Under the pieces are notes generated by a model. The model was not told where the DNA came from and ran no database searches. It worked only from the letters and a program-made list of their open reading frames with translations. Positions 17,888 to 26,280 of a stretch of DNA of 64,000 nucleotides are shown in pieces; within the stretch, counting starts at the first letter, position 1, and each line of letters starts with the position of its first letter. Position numbers and translations under genes: made by a program. This stretch comes from JBHPCZ01 sp042573625 (GTDB taxonomy: Bacteria > Desulfobacterota > Desulfobacteria > Desulfobacterales > UBA11574): positions 1 to 64,000 of the forward strand of contig JBHPCZ010000004.1 of NCBI GenBank assembly GCA_042573625.1. The letters run 5' to 3'.

Positions 17888-18349
17888 TTAGTCGGATTGT
17901 TTCTCTTCGATCTGTTTCGGGGTATGTTCAATCCCCAACCAGGCTTTTACCTTGTTGGCGATTCTTTTTAGGAGCCATGCTTGTGCTTCGGGACTTGCCC
18001 GATCCGCGATCTGATCGGCAAGGGTAACATCACCGGCTTTGTAGCGCATATAGGTTTCATTAATATGCATTTCCAGATCGGTGGATAAATATTTTGCATA
18101 GGCCAGAGCGATATGCCAGTGTCCGAAAGTGCCGGTGCCTTCGTGATTTTCGATTAGAATCCGAGATTTTCCCATTTTCTTCTGGAGCCTCAAGATTAAA
18201 TTGACAGCCTGCGGATTATTCAACCACTGCGGAGCGGACTTGTTTTTAGGTCGATCCACGGCTTTCCAAAAATCGGTTAAACAGACAAGATCATCCTTTA
18301 CGTGGATTTTTTGTCCTTTGTAAGTGAGATCCATTCGATTTATAGCCAT
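17888..18349 (-). CDS. KilA-N domain protein (phage-type)
   Basis: This 153-residue protein is largely a KilA-N domain: FWKAVDRPKNKSAPQWL, then the characteristic GHWHIALAYAKYLSTDLEMHINETYMRY region. KilA-N proteins are encoded by phages and large DNA viruses, where the domain is thought to bind nucleic acid; bacterial copies often mark prophage remnants or anti-restriction loci. No other phage gene is visible, so it is probably an isolated survivor. No toxin or second domain is attached. The ATG has a fair AAGGAAT site. Confidence 0.82.
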   Translation of the reverse strand: MAINRMDLTYKGQKIHVKDDLVCLTDFWKAVDRPKNKSAPQWLNNPQAVNLILRLQKKMGKSRILIENHEGTGTFGHWHIALAYAKYLSTDLEMHINETYMRYKAGDVTLADQIADRASPEAQAWLLKRIANKVKAWLGIEHTPKQIEEKQSD

Positions 18350-18573
18350 AATTATTCCTTTTCAGGCAACAAGTTGATGCAGATTATTTTGGTCGTTATC
18401 TTGAAATTCATAGCTCGAACGCTTATTTTAGGAGACTCATAACATATTTAAAAGATTTTTTTAACTTTTTCAATGCGATTGATATATCAACGGGTCTTTT
18501 CGAAAATTTTTACTGGTGTTTGGACGGATTAAATGGGACGGTAAAAGATCGTCGACGTTATAGAGGAAATTAA

Positions 18574-18850
18574 CTGAGGGGCCGGGGAGTTTTTTCTGTT
18601 AAACGCTCCATGGATAATCTTTTGTTAAATCGTGCAAACTCGTGCATAAGGGTTCGTAAAGAAAGAACAGAGGCCTTTATATAAAAACAATGAGTTAACA
18701 TCATGACGGCATGTTTCCCAGCGGAAATATTTAAGCATGCGTCTGTTCTTTCTAACGATCCCATAATTCACTCAAACAGTGCACGCTTTAAAAAAAGATC
18801 ATCCATTCCGCTGGTAAGAAGGCTTTACAAGAAAAACACCCCGACGCCTC
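18574..18850. repeat. Element A, copy A3
   Basis: This is a complete 277-bp copy flanked by AATTAA at 18568-18573 and 18851-18856. The arms match copies A2 and A4 (for example CGTGCAAACTCGTGCATAAG on the left), but the central 60 bp do not. It ends 26 bp before the yqeY-like gene and must lie in its 5' region. Confidence 0.88.
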
Positions 18851-18876
18851 AATTAAATACAATTAAGGAGAAACCC

Positions 18877-19377
18877 ATGTCGAATGATCCTGTCGAAAAA
18901 TACGGTTGGAACAAGGATATGCCCATACTGTTGCTGGAAAAGTTGAAAGTCGATCTGAAGTCGGCTGTCTTGGATAAAGACGCGGAAGCAAAAACCGCTA
19001 TCCGACAGATTATGAGTGAGTATCCGAAGTTGACGGTGCCGCTGACACTGGAGAGCGGGAAGAAAACAACCCGGTTAAAAAAACCCGAAGAGATTACCAA
19101 TGATGATATTCTGGGAATTATACAGGGGCTTGTAAAATCAGAAAAAATAGTTCTTGAGATCAAAACGGAAGAGACTTCGGGTTATCTTCAGATACTGGAA
19201 TCATATCAACCCAAAATGGCAACCCGGGAGGAAATCAAAAGCTGGGTTGAAGAAAACATCGATTTTTCTGATTTTAAAAAACCCATGCAGGCCATGGGGC
19301 CGGTAATGAAGCATTTTGGTAAACTTGCTGACGGAAATCTCGTCCGAGAGGTTCTCAATGAGTTAAGTGGGGGATAG
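18877..19377 (+). CDS. GatB/YqeY-domain protein
   Basis: This 166-residue soluble protein resembles YqeY, the family related to the tail domain of the GatB amidotransferase subunit that contacts tRNA. Helical regions include LEKLKVDLKSAVLDKDAEAK and TAIRQIMSEYPK, and the C-terminus (AMGPVMKHFGKLADGNLVREVL) is the typical YqeY ending. The family function is unresolved. The ATG at 18877 has AAGGAG upstream; a longer in-frame reading would run through element A and is rejected. Confidence 0.8.
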   Translation: MSNDPVEKYGWNKDMPILLLEKLKVDLKSAVLDKDAEAKTAIRQIMSEYPKLTVPLTLESGKKTTRLKKPEEITNDDILGIIQGLVKSEKIVLEIKTEETSGYLQILESYQPKMATREEIKSWVEENIDFSDFKKPMQAMGPVMKHFGKLADGNLVREVLNELSGG

Positions 19378-19528
19378 CATGTGCATTGTATGAGGGATGA
19401 AGTTTTCGTTAACAAGCCAAATGAAGTTAATAACATATGAACGAATGCTTGCTATATTTTTCCAGATGAACTAAAGGATGCTTTCTATATTCTCCTCCAA
19501 TTAACTGAAATTTTCAGGGGAGGAATTC

Positions 19529-19666
19529 ATGAGCCGAGTAAAAAGTGGGGATACAGTAAAAGTTCACTATACCGGGAAACTCGAAGGTGGTGTGGTATTC
19601 GATTCTTCAATAGAACGACAGCCGCTTGAATTTTTAATTAGACGAGGGGTCGGGGAGTTTTTTTGA
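19529..19666 (+). pseudogene. FKBP-type peptidyl-prolyl isomerase, 5' remnant
   Basis: ATG 19529 follows a strong AGGGGAGG site and encodes MSRVKSGDTVKVHYTGKLEG and then GVVFDSSIERQPLEF, an unmistakable FKBP/SlyD N-terminus. The frame then runs into element A copy A4 and stops at 19666 after 45 codons. The flanking AATTAG repeats imply that before the insertion the sequence read gaattttt-aattag-gtaggag, so the frame already ended in a TAG after Phe-Leu-Ile-Arg. The FKBP gene was therefore truncated by an earlier deletion. The rest of the gene is not found after the element. Confidence 0.88.
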
Positions 19667-19920
19667 TTCAATAGCTCCATGAATAATCAGCGACTGCATC
19701 GTGCAAACTCATGCATAAGGGCTCGTAAAGAAAAAACAGAGAATAAACATTAAAAAAATGGGTTAGGCGCCTATGCGACCGTTCAGATTTCGACTATAAT
19801 CAGAGCGCCCCGATGTTCTTTCTTAACGAGCCCTAATACATTCAAACAGTGCACGATTTCGCTGCTGATCATTCCTTCCGCTATTTATAAGCATTTTAAA
19901 GAAAAACTCCACGACTGCTG
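19642..19920. repeat. Element A, copy A4
   Basis: This copy of about 279 bp is flanked by AATTAG (19636-19641 and 19921-19926). It is inserted in the FKBP remnant, 21 bp before the start codon of the parvulin gene. It is the most diverged of the complete copies, and its centre is unrelated to the other centres. Confidence 0.85.
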
Positions 19921-19941
19921 AATTAGGTAGGAGAAATTTTT

Positions 19942-20937
19942 ATGCAGATGAAAAAGGTTATATGGGTTTTTGTGCTGTTCATTGCTATGGGCCTGGTACT
20001 TGTTGCGATGCCGGCATTCGCAGCTGAAAAACAGAGCGGAAACAGTAAAGTTGCGGTCGTTAATGGAATAGTGATCACAAAGGGTGATCTGGACAGAGAG
20101 ATGATTCATGTTCACCAGCAACTTGCCCGTAGGGGGAAGCCTTTCAACAAATCACAGTTGCCAAGAATCAAGAAAGAGGTTCTCGAAACGCTTATCAACG
20201 AAGAGTTGCTTTACCTGGAAAGTCAATCCAAGGGTGTCAAGGTCGAAGAAAAAGTTGTGAATGAGCGGTTTGATAATCTGAAGAAAGGGTTTTCGAGTGA
20301 AGATGAATTCAAATCCGCATTACTAAAGGGAAAAATCTCTGAGACCGCACTCAAGTCTCAAATGCGAAAAAGAATGGCGATTCAGCAATATGTCGACAAG
20401 GAATTTGTTCAAAAAGTTAAGGTTTCCGAAAAGGAAGTCAAGGCTTACTACGCCAGTCACCCGGATATGTTCAAGGCGCCCGAGCAGGTAAGGGTGAGGC
20501 ATATATTAATCAAGGCGGATCCCGGAACGGAAAAATCCAAGAAAAGTAAAGCACGTAAAAAGATTGAAGACGTCCAGAAGAAACTGCGAAAAGGTGGAGA
20601 TTTTGAAGCACTTGCAAAAGAGTATTCTGAAGGGCCCAGCAATGTCAAGGGCGGAGATATCGGGTACCGTAGCAGGGGTCAACTGGTAAAACCTTTTGAG
20701 GAAGCAGCCTTTAGTTTGCCGCCAGGCAAGGTGAGCGATATTGTCGAGACTCAGTATGGATACCACCTTATTGAAGTCATTGACAAAAAGCCTGAATCTA
20801 TAGTCGCCTATGAGCAGGTCAAGGAGAAACTTCAGGATTATCTGAAGCAGAAGAAGGTTCGTGAAAAAGTAACTGGTCAGATAGAGAAGTTGAAAGGCAA
20901 TGCAAAAGTGGAAAGATTTCTGGGAGACAATTCTTAA
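19942..20937 (+). CDS. SurA/PpiC-type parvulin peptidyl-prolyl isomerase
   Basis: This 331-residue secreted protein has a signal peptide (WVFVLFIAMGLVLVAMPAFA). Residues about 35-170 form a SurA_N-like chaperone domain (VAVVNGIVITKGDLDREM, LPRIKKEVLETLINEELLY). Residues about 180-275 are a parvulin domain with VRVRHILIKA, FEALAKEYSEGPSNVKGGDI and QYGYHLIEV, which include the conserved His and the GGDIG core. It should fold periplasmic or outer-membrane proteins. AGGAG stands before the ATG. It directly follows the lost FKBP gene, so a PPIase pair once stood here. Confidence 0.9.
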   Translation: MQMKKVIWVFVLFIAMGLVLVAMPAFAAEKQSGNSKVAVVNGIVITKGDLDREMIHVHQQLARRGKPFNKSQLPRIKKEVLETLINEELLYLESQSKGVKVEEKVVNERFDNLKKGFSSEDEFKSALLKGKISETALKSQMRKRMAIQQYVDKEFVQKVKVSEKEVKAYYASHPDMFKAPEQVRVRHILIKADPGTEKSKKSKARKKIEDVQKKLRKGGDFEALAKEYSEGPSNVKGGDIGYRSRGQLVKPFEEAAFSLPPGKVSDIVETQYGYHLIEVIDKKPESIVAYEQVKEKLQDYLKQKKVREKVTGQIEKLKGNAKVERFLGDNS

Positions 20938-21148
20938 ACCTACTATGCCAGTTGTCAAAATAACGTTCCGTTTCAGCCGAAGCTTAATAAAATATGAAAA
21001 AAAGCGAATCAATAGGAACGTATTTGTGGAAACCGCTATAACACAAATTTCGTACTCCTAACCATTAACCAAGCTTCTCCTCAGTTAAGGTTGGATGGTG
21101 TTTTTTTAAAAAGAAAATATTTTCGCTTGTACTGTAATAGGATTCAAT

Positions 21149-23323
21149 CTATCCACTCAAACGGTGCTTCAAATACGTGTACCGTTTTCGCATTTGATCG
21201 TTCTTGATCCCGATCGCCAGCGCTTTTCTGGTTCCCACCAACACCACCAGCTTGCGGCCCCGTGTAACGGCGGTGTAAATCAGATTTCGTTGCAGGAGAA
21301 TGAAATGCTGCGTGAGCATGGGGATCACCACCGCCCAATATTCAGAACCTTGAGATTTGTGAATGGAAACCGCATAGGCAAGAACGATTTCATCCAGGTC
21401 TGAAAAGCCATAGACAACTTTTCGTCCATCAAAGGAAATGATAACCTCCTGATCTTCCGGTTGGATGCTGGAGATTCTTCCAATGTCCCCGTTGAAGACT
21501 TCCCTGTCATAATTGTTTTTAATTTGCATGACTTTATCGGATACCCGATATTCCCGATCCCCCCGTGTTATCCCGAACTGACCGGGATTCAGCGCTTTTT
21601 GTAACTTATCGTTGAGGTTCCCGGTGCCGACGACCCCTTTGTGCATGGGCGATAGAACCTGGATATCGTCAATGGGGTCAAATCCAAAACGTCGGGGTAT
21701 CCGCTGTTTTGTGAGTTTCACAATAAGCTCCACCACCTTTTCAGGATCTTCCTGCTCGATGAAATAAAAATCGGTATCCGTCTCGGCGGATTCAAAAAAA
21801 GGAACATCTCCGTTAATGATTTTATGTGCGTTCACAATGATTTGACTTGTTTTGGCCTGGCGAAAAATCTCGTTGAGTTTCACCACGGGTACTGCATTGG
21901 ACGCGATAATATCCATGAGTACGGTTCCTGCGCCCACGGAAGGAAGCTGATCCACATCGCCGACGAGGATAAGCGTGGCATTGGAAGGGACGGCCTTTAA
22001 CAGGTGGTACATCAGGATAGTGTCAATCATGGAGGCTTCGTCGACGATGAGCACGTCGCAATTCAGAGGCTTTTCATCGTTTCTCTGGAATCCGCCTTTT
22101 TGAAAGCTGAACTCCAGAAGCCGGTGAATGGTTTTGGCCTCTTTTCCCGAGGTTTCACTCATTCGCTTTGCGGCCCGGCCGGTCGGGGCTGCCAGCATGC
22201 TTTTGGCTTTGAGACGGGAAAAAATCTTTAAAAGCGAATTGATAATTGTGGTTTTACCGGTTCCGGGTCCCCCGGTGATCACCATTACCTTGTCAGAAAG
22301 AGCGCTTTGAAGCGCAGATACCTGATTTTTAGCCAGTGTTATGGAAAGCTGCTGTTGAACCCATTTAATGGCTCTGGCCGGATCGGCAACGCGGATGAGC
22401 TTGGGTGCGTTTAACAGTTTCTTTAGCAAAATGGCGATGCGGGTTTCACAGACGTGAAACTTTTCCAGGTAAACCGCTTTGTTATTCTCTCTGAATTCTT
22501 CCAGGTTTTCGTTCAGATCCTCTATGACGATTTTTCCTTCCAAAGAGACGGCGGCCAGCGCGTTAACAATGGATTCCCTGTCAACCTGAAGGATTTCCCG
22601 GCTTTTTACCAAGAGGGATTCGTAAGGGTAAAACACATGCCCATCGTCCGCGAGTTGGTGGAGGACGTAGAGAATACCCGCGTTGATCCGCAATTGGGAA
22701 TTTTGTGCAAATCCGAGTTTTTCCGCGATGCTGTCGGCGGTTAAGAACCCGATCCCGAAAATATCCGTTGCAAGTTGATACGGATTTTGTTTTACCGCCG
22801 GTATGGATCTGTTTCCGTAGTGCTTGAATATTTTCGTGGCATAACCCGAGCTGACACCGTGGGATTGGAGAAAAAGCATCACCTCCCGGATATCCTTTTG
22901 TTCTTCCCAAGCCTTATGAACCATTGCGATACGCTTTGTACCGATGCCATCGACTTCGGCCAGCTTTTCAATGTCGTCTTCGATGACATCCAGCGTTTTT
23001 TTACCGAATTTTTTTACAATTCTTTCGGCCATAACAGGGCCGAGACCTTTAATGAGTCCTGAGCCCAGATATTTGCGGATTCCATAGACGGTGGCCGGCA
23101 CGGTGGTTTTGTATTCCGAGACCTTGAACTGTTCACCGTATTTGGGATGATTCATCCATTCGCCGCTCATTTTTAGGGTTTCGCCGGGCGCCGGAGACAT
23201 CAGGTTGCCAACAACGGTCACCAGATCCCGCTGCCCGGAGACCTTCACCCTGGCGATGGTGAAGCCGTTTTCTTCGTTGAAATACGTAATTCTTTCTATC
23301 TGGCCGGAAAGTTCGATAAGCAT
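21149..23323 (-). CDS. recD2: RecD2-type ATP-dependent DNA helicase
   Basis: This 724-residue SF1B helicase lacks RecB/RecC partners and so belongs to the RecD2 group. After an N-terminal OB-like part (LSGQIERITYFNEENGFTIA) come helix-hairpin-helix segments (GLGPVMAERIVKKFG, EVDGIGTKRI). The helicase core has Walker A GGPGTGKTTIINS, DEASM as Walker B, VGDVDQLPSVGAG for motif III, and IHKSQGSE with YTAVTRGRKLV near the end. It unwinds DNA 5' to 3' in repair. The length is normal for RecD2. The gene stands alone between convergent and divergent neighbours. Confidence 0.95.
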   Translation of the reverse strand: MLIELSGQIERITYFNEENGFTIARVKVSGQRDLVTVVGNLMSPAPGETLKMSGEWMNHPKYGEQFKVSEYKTTVPATVYGIRKYLGSGLIKGLGPVMAERIVKKFGKKTLDVIEDDIEKLAEVDGIGTKRIAMVHKAWEEQKDIREVMLFLQSHGVSSGYATKIFKHYGNRSIPAVKQNPYQLATDIFGIGFLTADSIAEKLGFAQNSQLRINAGILYVLHQLADDGHVFYPYESLLVKSREILQVDRESIVNALAAVSLEGKIVIEDLNENLEEFRENNKAVYLEKFHVCETRIAILLKKLLNAPKLIRVADPARAIKWVQQQLSITLAKNQVSALQSALSDKVMVITGGPGTGKTTIINSLLKIFSRLKAKSMLAAPTGRAAKRMSETSGKEAKTIHRLLEFSFQKGGFQRNDEKPLNCDVLIVDEASMIDTILMYHLLKAVPSNATLILVGDVDQLPSVGAGTVLMDIIASNAVPVVKLNEIFRQAKTSQIIVNAHKIINGDVPFFESAETDTDFYFIEQEDPEKVVELIVKLTKQRIPRRFGFDPIDDIQVLSPMHKGVVGTGNLNDKLQKALNPGQFGITRGDREYRVSDKVMQIKNNYDREVFNGDIGRISSIQPEDQEVIISFDGRKVVYGFSDLDEIVLAYAVSIHKSQGSEYWAVVIPMLTQHFILLQRNLIYTAVTRGRKLVVLVGTRKALAIGIKNDQMRKRYTYLKHRLSG

Positions 23324-23416
23324 ATTAAATCATTGCCTGTTGAATGTTGCTTTTTGATACAGCTCATGCTTAAAGATCATTTGAAAAGGATCTACGGAGT
23401 CTGTTTTAACGTCATT

Positions 23417-23578
23417 AGAACCTATCTCAAAAACAATCTAAGTGCCCATGGCGGTGTTGCGAAACGGTTTAAAATGCTCGTCCGCCTCAGGAGGGCTCAC
23501 ATACTAGGTGTATGCTCCGCTTTTTCGACTGATTCGCGCCTTGCTCTGAACCCTAATCTTACTTTTGAGATAGGTTCT
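23417..23578. repeat. Element E (162-bp MITE-like element)
   Basis: Terminal inverted repeats AGAACCTATCTCAAAA (23417-23432) and TTTTGAGATAGGTTCT (23563-23578) are perfect over 16 bp and are flanked by ATT on both sides. The interior is G+C-rich and has no ORF. It fills the gap between recD2 and lgt. The same end sequence is familiar from short repeats in other proteobacterial genomes. Confidence 0.75.
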
Positions 23579-23625
23579 ATTAACTTCTCATACAATCAAG
23601 TTGTTTTGGAATTATCAAGTGATAT

Positions 23626-24486
23626 ATGATGAATAACTTCTGGAACTGGTGGCAGCATATACCCGAGCATTTAAACCCCGTCATCTTTGAAATCGGCGGG
23701 TTTAAGTTGCAGTACTACGGGTTGATGTATGTGGTTGCCTTTTTCATTGTTTACGGTTTGGTTCTTTTTCGCATCAAACGCGAAAGACGGTTCAACGTAT
23801 CATCGGATCAGGTCAGCGAACTCATGTTGAACATGATACTCGGTCTCATCATCGGCGGGCGTCTGGGGTACGTGGTATTTTACAATTTTGGCTACTATTT
23901 AAAACATCCTCTCGAAATATTTCTGCCTTTTAAATTTTTAGACGGGATAACCTTTACCGGCATCTCAGGAATGTCATATCACGGTGGCCTTATCGGCATT
24001 ATCTTCGCGGGATGGCTCTATGTACACAAGGCTGATCTGGATTTTTGGGCAATGGCTGATTTGTGTGTTCCCGCCATTCCGCTGGGGTATACATTTGGCC
24101 GAATCGGGAATTTTATCAACGGTGAGCTGTACGGCAGAGCCACATCCGCATCGTTCGGCATGGTTTTCCCGACAGCGCCGGGATTGGGACTCCGGCATCC
24201 GTCACAACTTTATGAAGCCTTTTTTGAAGGTCTTTTTCTCTATGGTATTTTGTGGAATTTACGACACATAAAGATGCCGAAAGGCGCCATGATCGCTTTT
24301 TATCTTTTTGGATACGGTTTTGTCAGATTTTTCATAGAATTTTTTCGCCAGCCCGACGCCCACATCGGTTTTGTTTTTATGAAGTTTTCACTCGGCCAGG
24401 TGCTCTGTTTTATCATGATGCTGTGTGGCATCTTTTTGTATCTCTATTTGCGACGAAGTGACGCCCGGTGGACTGTTCGGCCTTAA
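23626..24486 (+). CDS. lgt: Prolipoprotein diacylglyceryl transferase
   Basis: This 286-residue inner-membrane enzyme transfers diacylglycerol from phosphatidylglycerol to the lipobox cysteine of prolipoproteins. The Lgt signature GRIGNFINGELYGR is present, with seven hydrophobic helices, the conserved GLMYVVAFF helix near the start, ISGMSYHGGLIG in the middle and RQPDAH near the C-terminus. The start may be ATG 23626 or 23629. No strong ribosome site is visible. It implies that lipoproteins are made, though the envelope proteins in this window lack clear lipoboxes. Confidence 0.95.
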   Translation: MMNNFWNWWQHIPEHLNPVIFEIGGFKLQYYGLMYVVAFFIVYGLVLFRIKRERRFNVSSDQVSELMLNMILGLIIGGRLGYVVFYNFGYYLKHPLEIFLPFKFLDGITFTGISGMSYHGGLIGIIFAGWLYVHKADLDFWAMADLCVPAIPLGYTFGRIGNFINGELYGRATSASFGMVFPTAPGLGLRHPSQLYEAFFEGLFLYGILWNLRHIKMPKGAMIAFYLFGYGFVRFFIEFFRQPDAHIGFVFMKFSLGQVLCFIMMLCGIFLYLYLRRSDARWTVRP

Positions 24487-24598
24487 CGCTAAAACAATAC
24501 GGAAGTCGCTTGAAGTTCTTGGTCAAAATCAATATTAACCGTTAAATCTGAAGATGATCCAACGGAGTCGAGATTTTAAGGTCTGAAAGGATAGTAAA

Positions 24599-24820
24599 AT
24601 GAAATTTTTTATTGCTGAAGGAAACATCGGAAGCGATGCGACAAAAGAGCAGGCTGAGAAAGTGATCGAACTGCTGAAGGCCAAGGGCTGGGATGTTGAA
24701 TACGGCGTCGGGAACAATAAAGCAACTGACGTTTCAGAATTCGGAAAAGAAGAGAGCATTCTGGATGCTTTTACCGTCGATTTTATGGCCTGCATCGATC
24801 AAGTTGAGGGGGAGGAGTAA
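24599..24820 (+). CDS. Small hypothetical protein
   Basis: This acidic 73-residue protein has a good AAAGGAT site. It starts MKFFIAEGNIGSDATKEQAE and has one helix followed by a possible strand pair (KGWDVEYGVGN). It has no signal peptide and one Cys near the end. No family is recognised. It stands alone between lgt and the metal-related ABC locus. Confidence 0.6.
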   Translation: MKFFIAEGNIGSDATKEQAEKVIELLKAKGWDVEYGVGNNKATDVSEFGKEESILDAFTVDFMACIDQVEGEE

Positions 24821-24886
24821 TCCCCTTTTCAGATATCTGTTTGAAAATATTTTCTTTATTTGGGTAGTTTAACGTCTTGCCCAGGA

Positions 24887-24943
24887 CTATCGATGGCAGC
24901 CGTCGCTGCAATGGGCTACTCTGGGTATTGTAAAACGTTTCAT
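24887..24943 (-). CDS. Possible 18-residue Cys-containing peptide
   Basis: The minus strand carries GGGAGGTGATG, an excellent ribosome site, before ATG 24943. The frame encodes MKRFTIPRVAHCSDGCHR and then a TAG. An in-frame ATG two codons earlier is possible. It lies about 160 bp downstream of the HMA/SurA-like gene, whose own C-terminus is also Cys-rich. It may be a real small peptide, the start of a lost gene, or chance. Confidence 0.3.
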   Translation of the reverse strand: MKRFTIPRVAHCSDGCHR

Positions 24944-25106
24944 TAACATCACCTCCCTGTTGGTTTTTATTTTAAATATTAAAGATATTGAGTCCGCATC
25001 CGGCGGACATCATTACCCACGGAAAGCGTAAAGTAAGACGTATTGCCATACCGTCAAGGAAATCTTTCCGCGCGAATACATAAAACCGTATTTTTTACGA
25101 TGAGGA

Positions 25107-26165
25107 TCATCTTTTCGCGCTGCAGCTGCTGCCGCCGGAACAGCCACTGCCGGCAGCCCTGGCTTGAACCAGGCGTTCAATTTCCTTGTCATAGTATACA
25201 ACCTTGGCCAGCAATTTGGCATTATTGAACCAGGCTGCATAGCGGCGCTGTTTGTCGAAATCGTTTGTTGCGCTTCCAAGAATGTTACTTTCCAGGTAGG
25301 CATTGATTAACACTTTATTTTCGAATTTTTTCATAAAATAATCAAACCGGTACCCGGTTTTTTCAAGATCAGTTTTAAATTTCGCAAGTCCGACGCCCCG
25401 TTGTTTTAAAAATGTTTGAAACTCTGCATCCACCGCAGCATCATTCACCGCAAACCCTGATCTTCGGATAGCCTGCATCTGTAACCCTTCATTGATCAGT
25501 CGTGATGCAATTTGAGATTTCAGATTGTCCATCAGCGCGTTTCCCCGGGGGGTGGTAAAGAGTTCACTACCGTAAGATAGGGCATACCTGTTCTTGGCAT
25601 GTTCCAGCTCGGTGTTAAAATCATTCCTTGAAATATCCCATTCGCCGACAGACGCAATATAGTTTGAGGAGCGCGCGGCTGCCAGATCCTGCTCTTTTCT
25701 GATCTGATCCGCTGAAAGGATCTCAGTAACTTTCGCGGGATAACCGCTGGCGGTGATAGCATCAGCAATCCGGTTGACATCCTTTAATTGCGAGTTGTCA
25801 TAATAGACTTCGGTTTGTCCGGCAGATAGATTCACCAGAATATCTCGGATGCCTTTAAATTCGGAAAGACTTGATTTAATAGTATAAATACAGCCAGAGC
25901 AGGACATCCCGTCAACACGGAGAACAACCTTTGATACGTTGTCGGTAATTTCGAGTTTTCCCGGCAATGTCGCATCTATGCGGTCAGTGACGGTGGCAAC
26001 CGGATTGTTTGCTCCGGCTGAGGGGTATTTTTCAACACCCGGTGGCGTTCCTTTTTTATCTGTTGCCGATGTAAAGGCAAAGGAGACGACACCGATGACT
26101 GCAATTAAAACAACACTCCCGATGATAATGACTTTTTTTAGACTGTTGAATTTGTCGAAAATCAT
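25107..26165 (-). CDS. Membrane-anchored HMA domain fused to a SurA_N-like domain
   Basis: This 352-residue protein has one N-terminal membrane helix (about 11-31), a heavy-metal-associated domain (about 78-145) with the metal-binding pair Cys89 and Cys92 (DGMSCSGC), then a helical region resembling the SurA/PpiC N-terminal chaperone domain (about 165-325: ISRNDFNTELEHAKNRY, LMDNLKSQIASRLINEGL). There is no parvulin domain. The tail ends with Cys342 and Cys348 (GCSGGSSCSAKR). GGAGG precedes the ATG. It closes a minus-strand locus with an ABC ATPase, an FtsX permease and a DUF2318 protein, so periplasmic metal or thiol handling is likely. The domain order is unusual. Confidence 0.75.
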   Translation of the reverse strand: MIFDKFNSLKKVIIIGSVVLIAVIGVVSFAFTSATDKKGTPPGVEKYPSAGANNPVATVTDRIDATLPGKLEITDNVSKVVLRVDGMSCSGCIYTIKSSLSEFKGIRDILVNLSAGQTEVYYDNSQLKDVNRIADAITASGYPAKVTEILSADQIRKEQDLAAARSSNYIASVGEWDISRNDFNTELEHAKNRYALSYGSELFTTPRGNALMDNLKSQIASRLINEGLQMQAIRRSGFAVNDAAVDAEFQTFLKQRGVGLAKFKTDLEKTGYRFDYFMKKFENKVLINAYLESNILGSATNDFDKQRRYAAWFNNAKLLAKVVYYDKEIERLVQARAAGSGCSGGSSCSAKR

Positions 26166-26280
26166 GTTCTATGACCTCCCATATTATAGTATTGTTGATT
26201 TGGAGAATATTCTTCAACTATTTTCATCGTAAAAAATTTTTAAATGGTTATAATATTTCGTTATTCCTGAGAAATTCGGA

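Noticed and set aside
18703..18876. Longer N-terminus for the YqeY-like protein
   Set aside because: The extension reads through element A and lacks a ribosome site, whereas ATG 18877 has AAGGAG.
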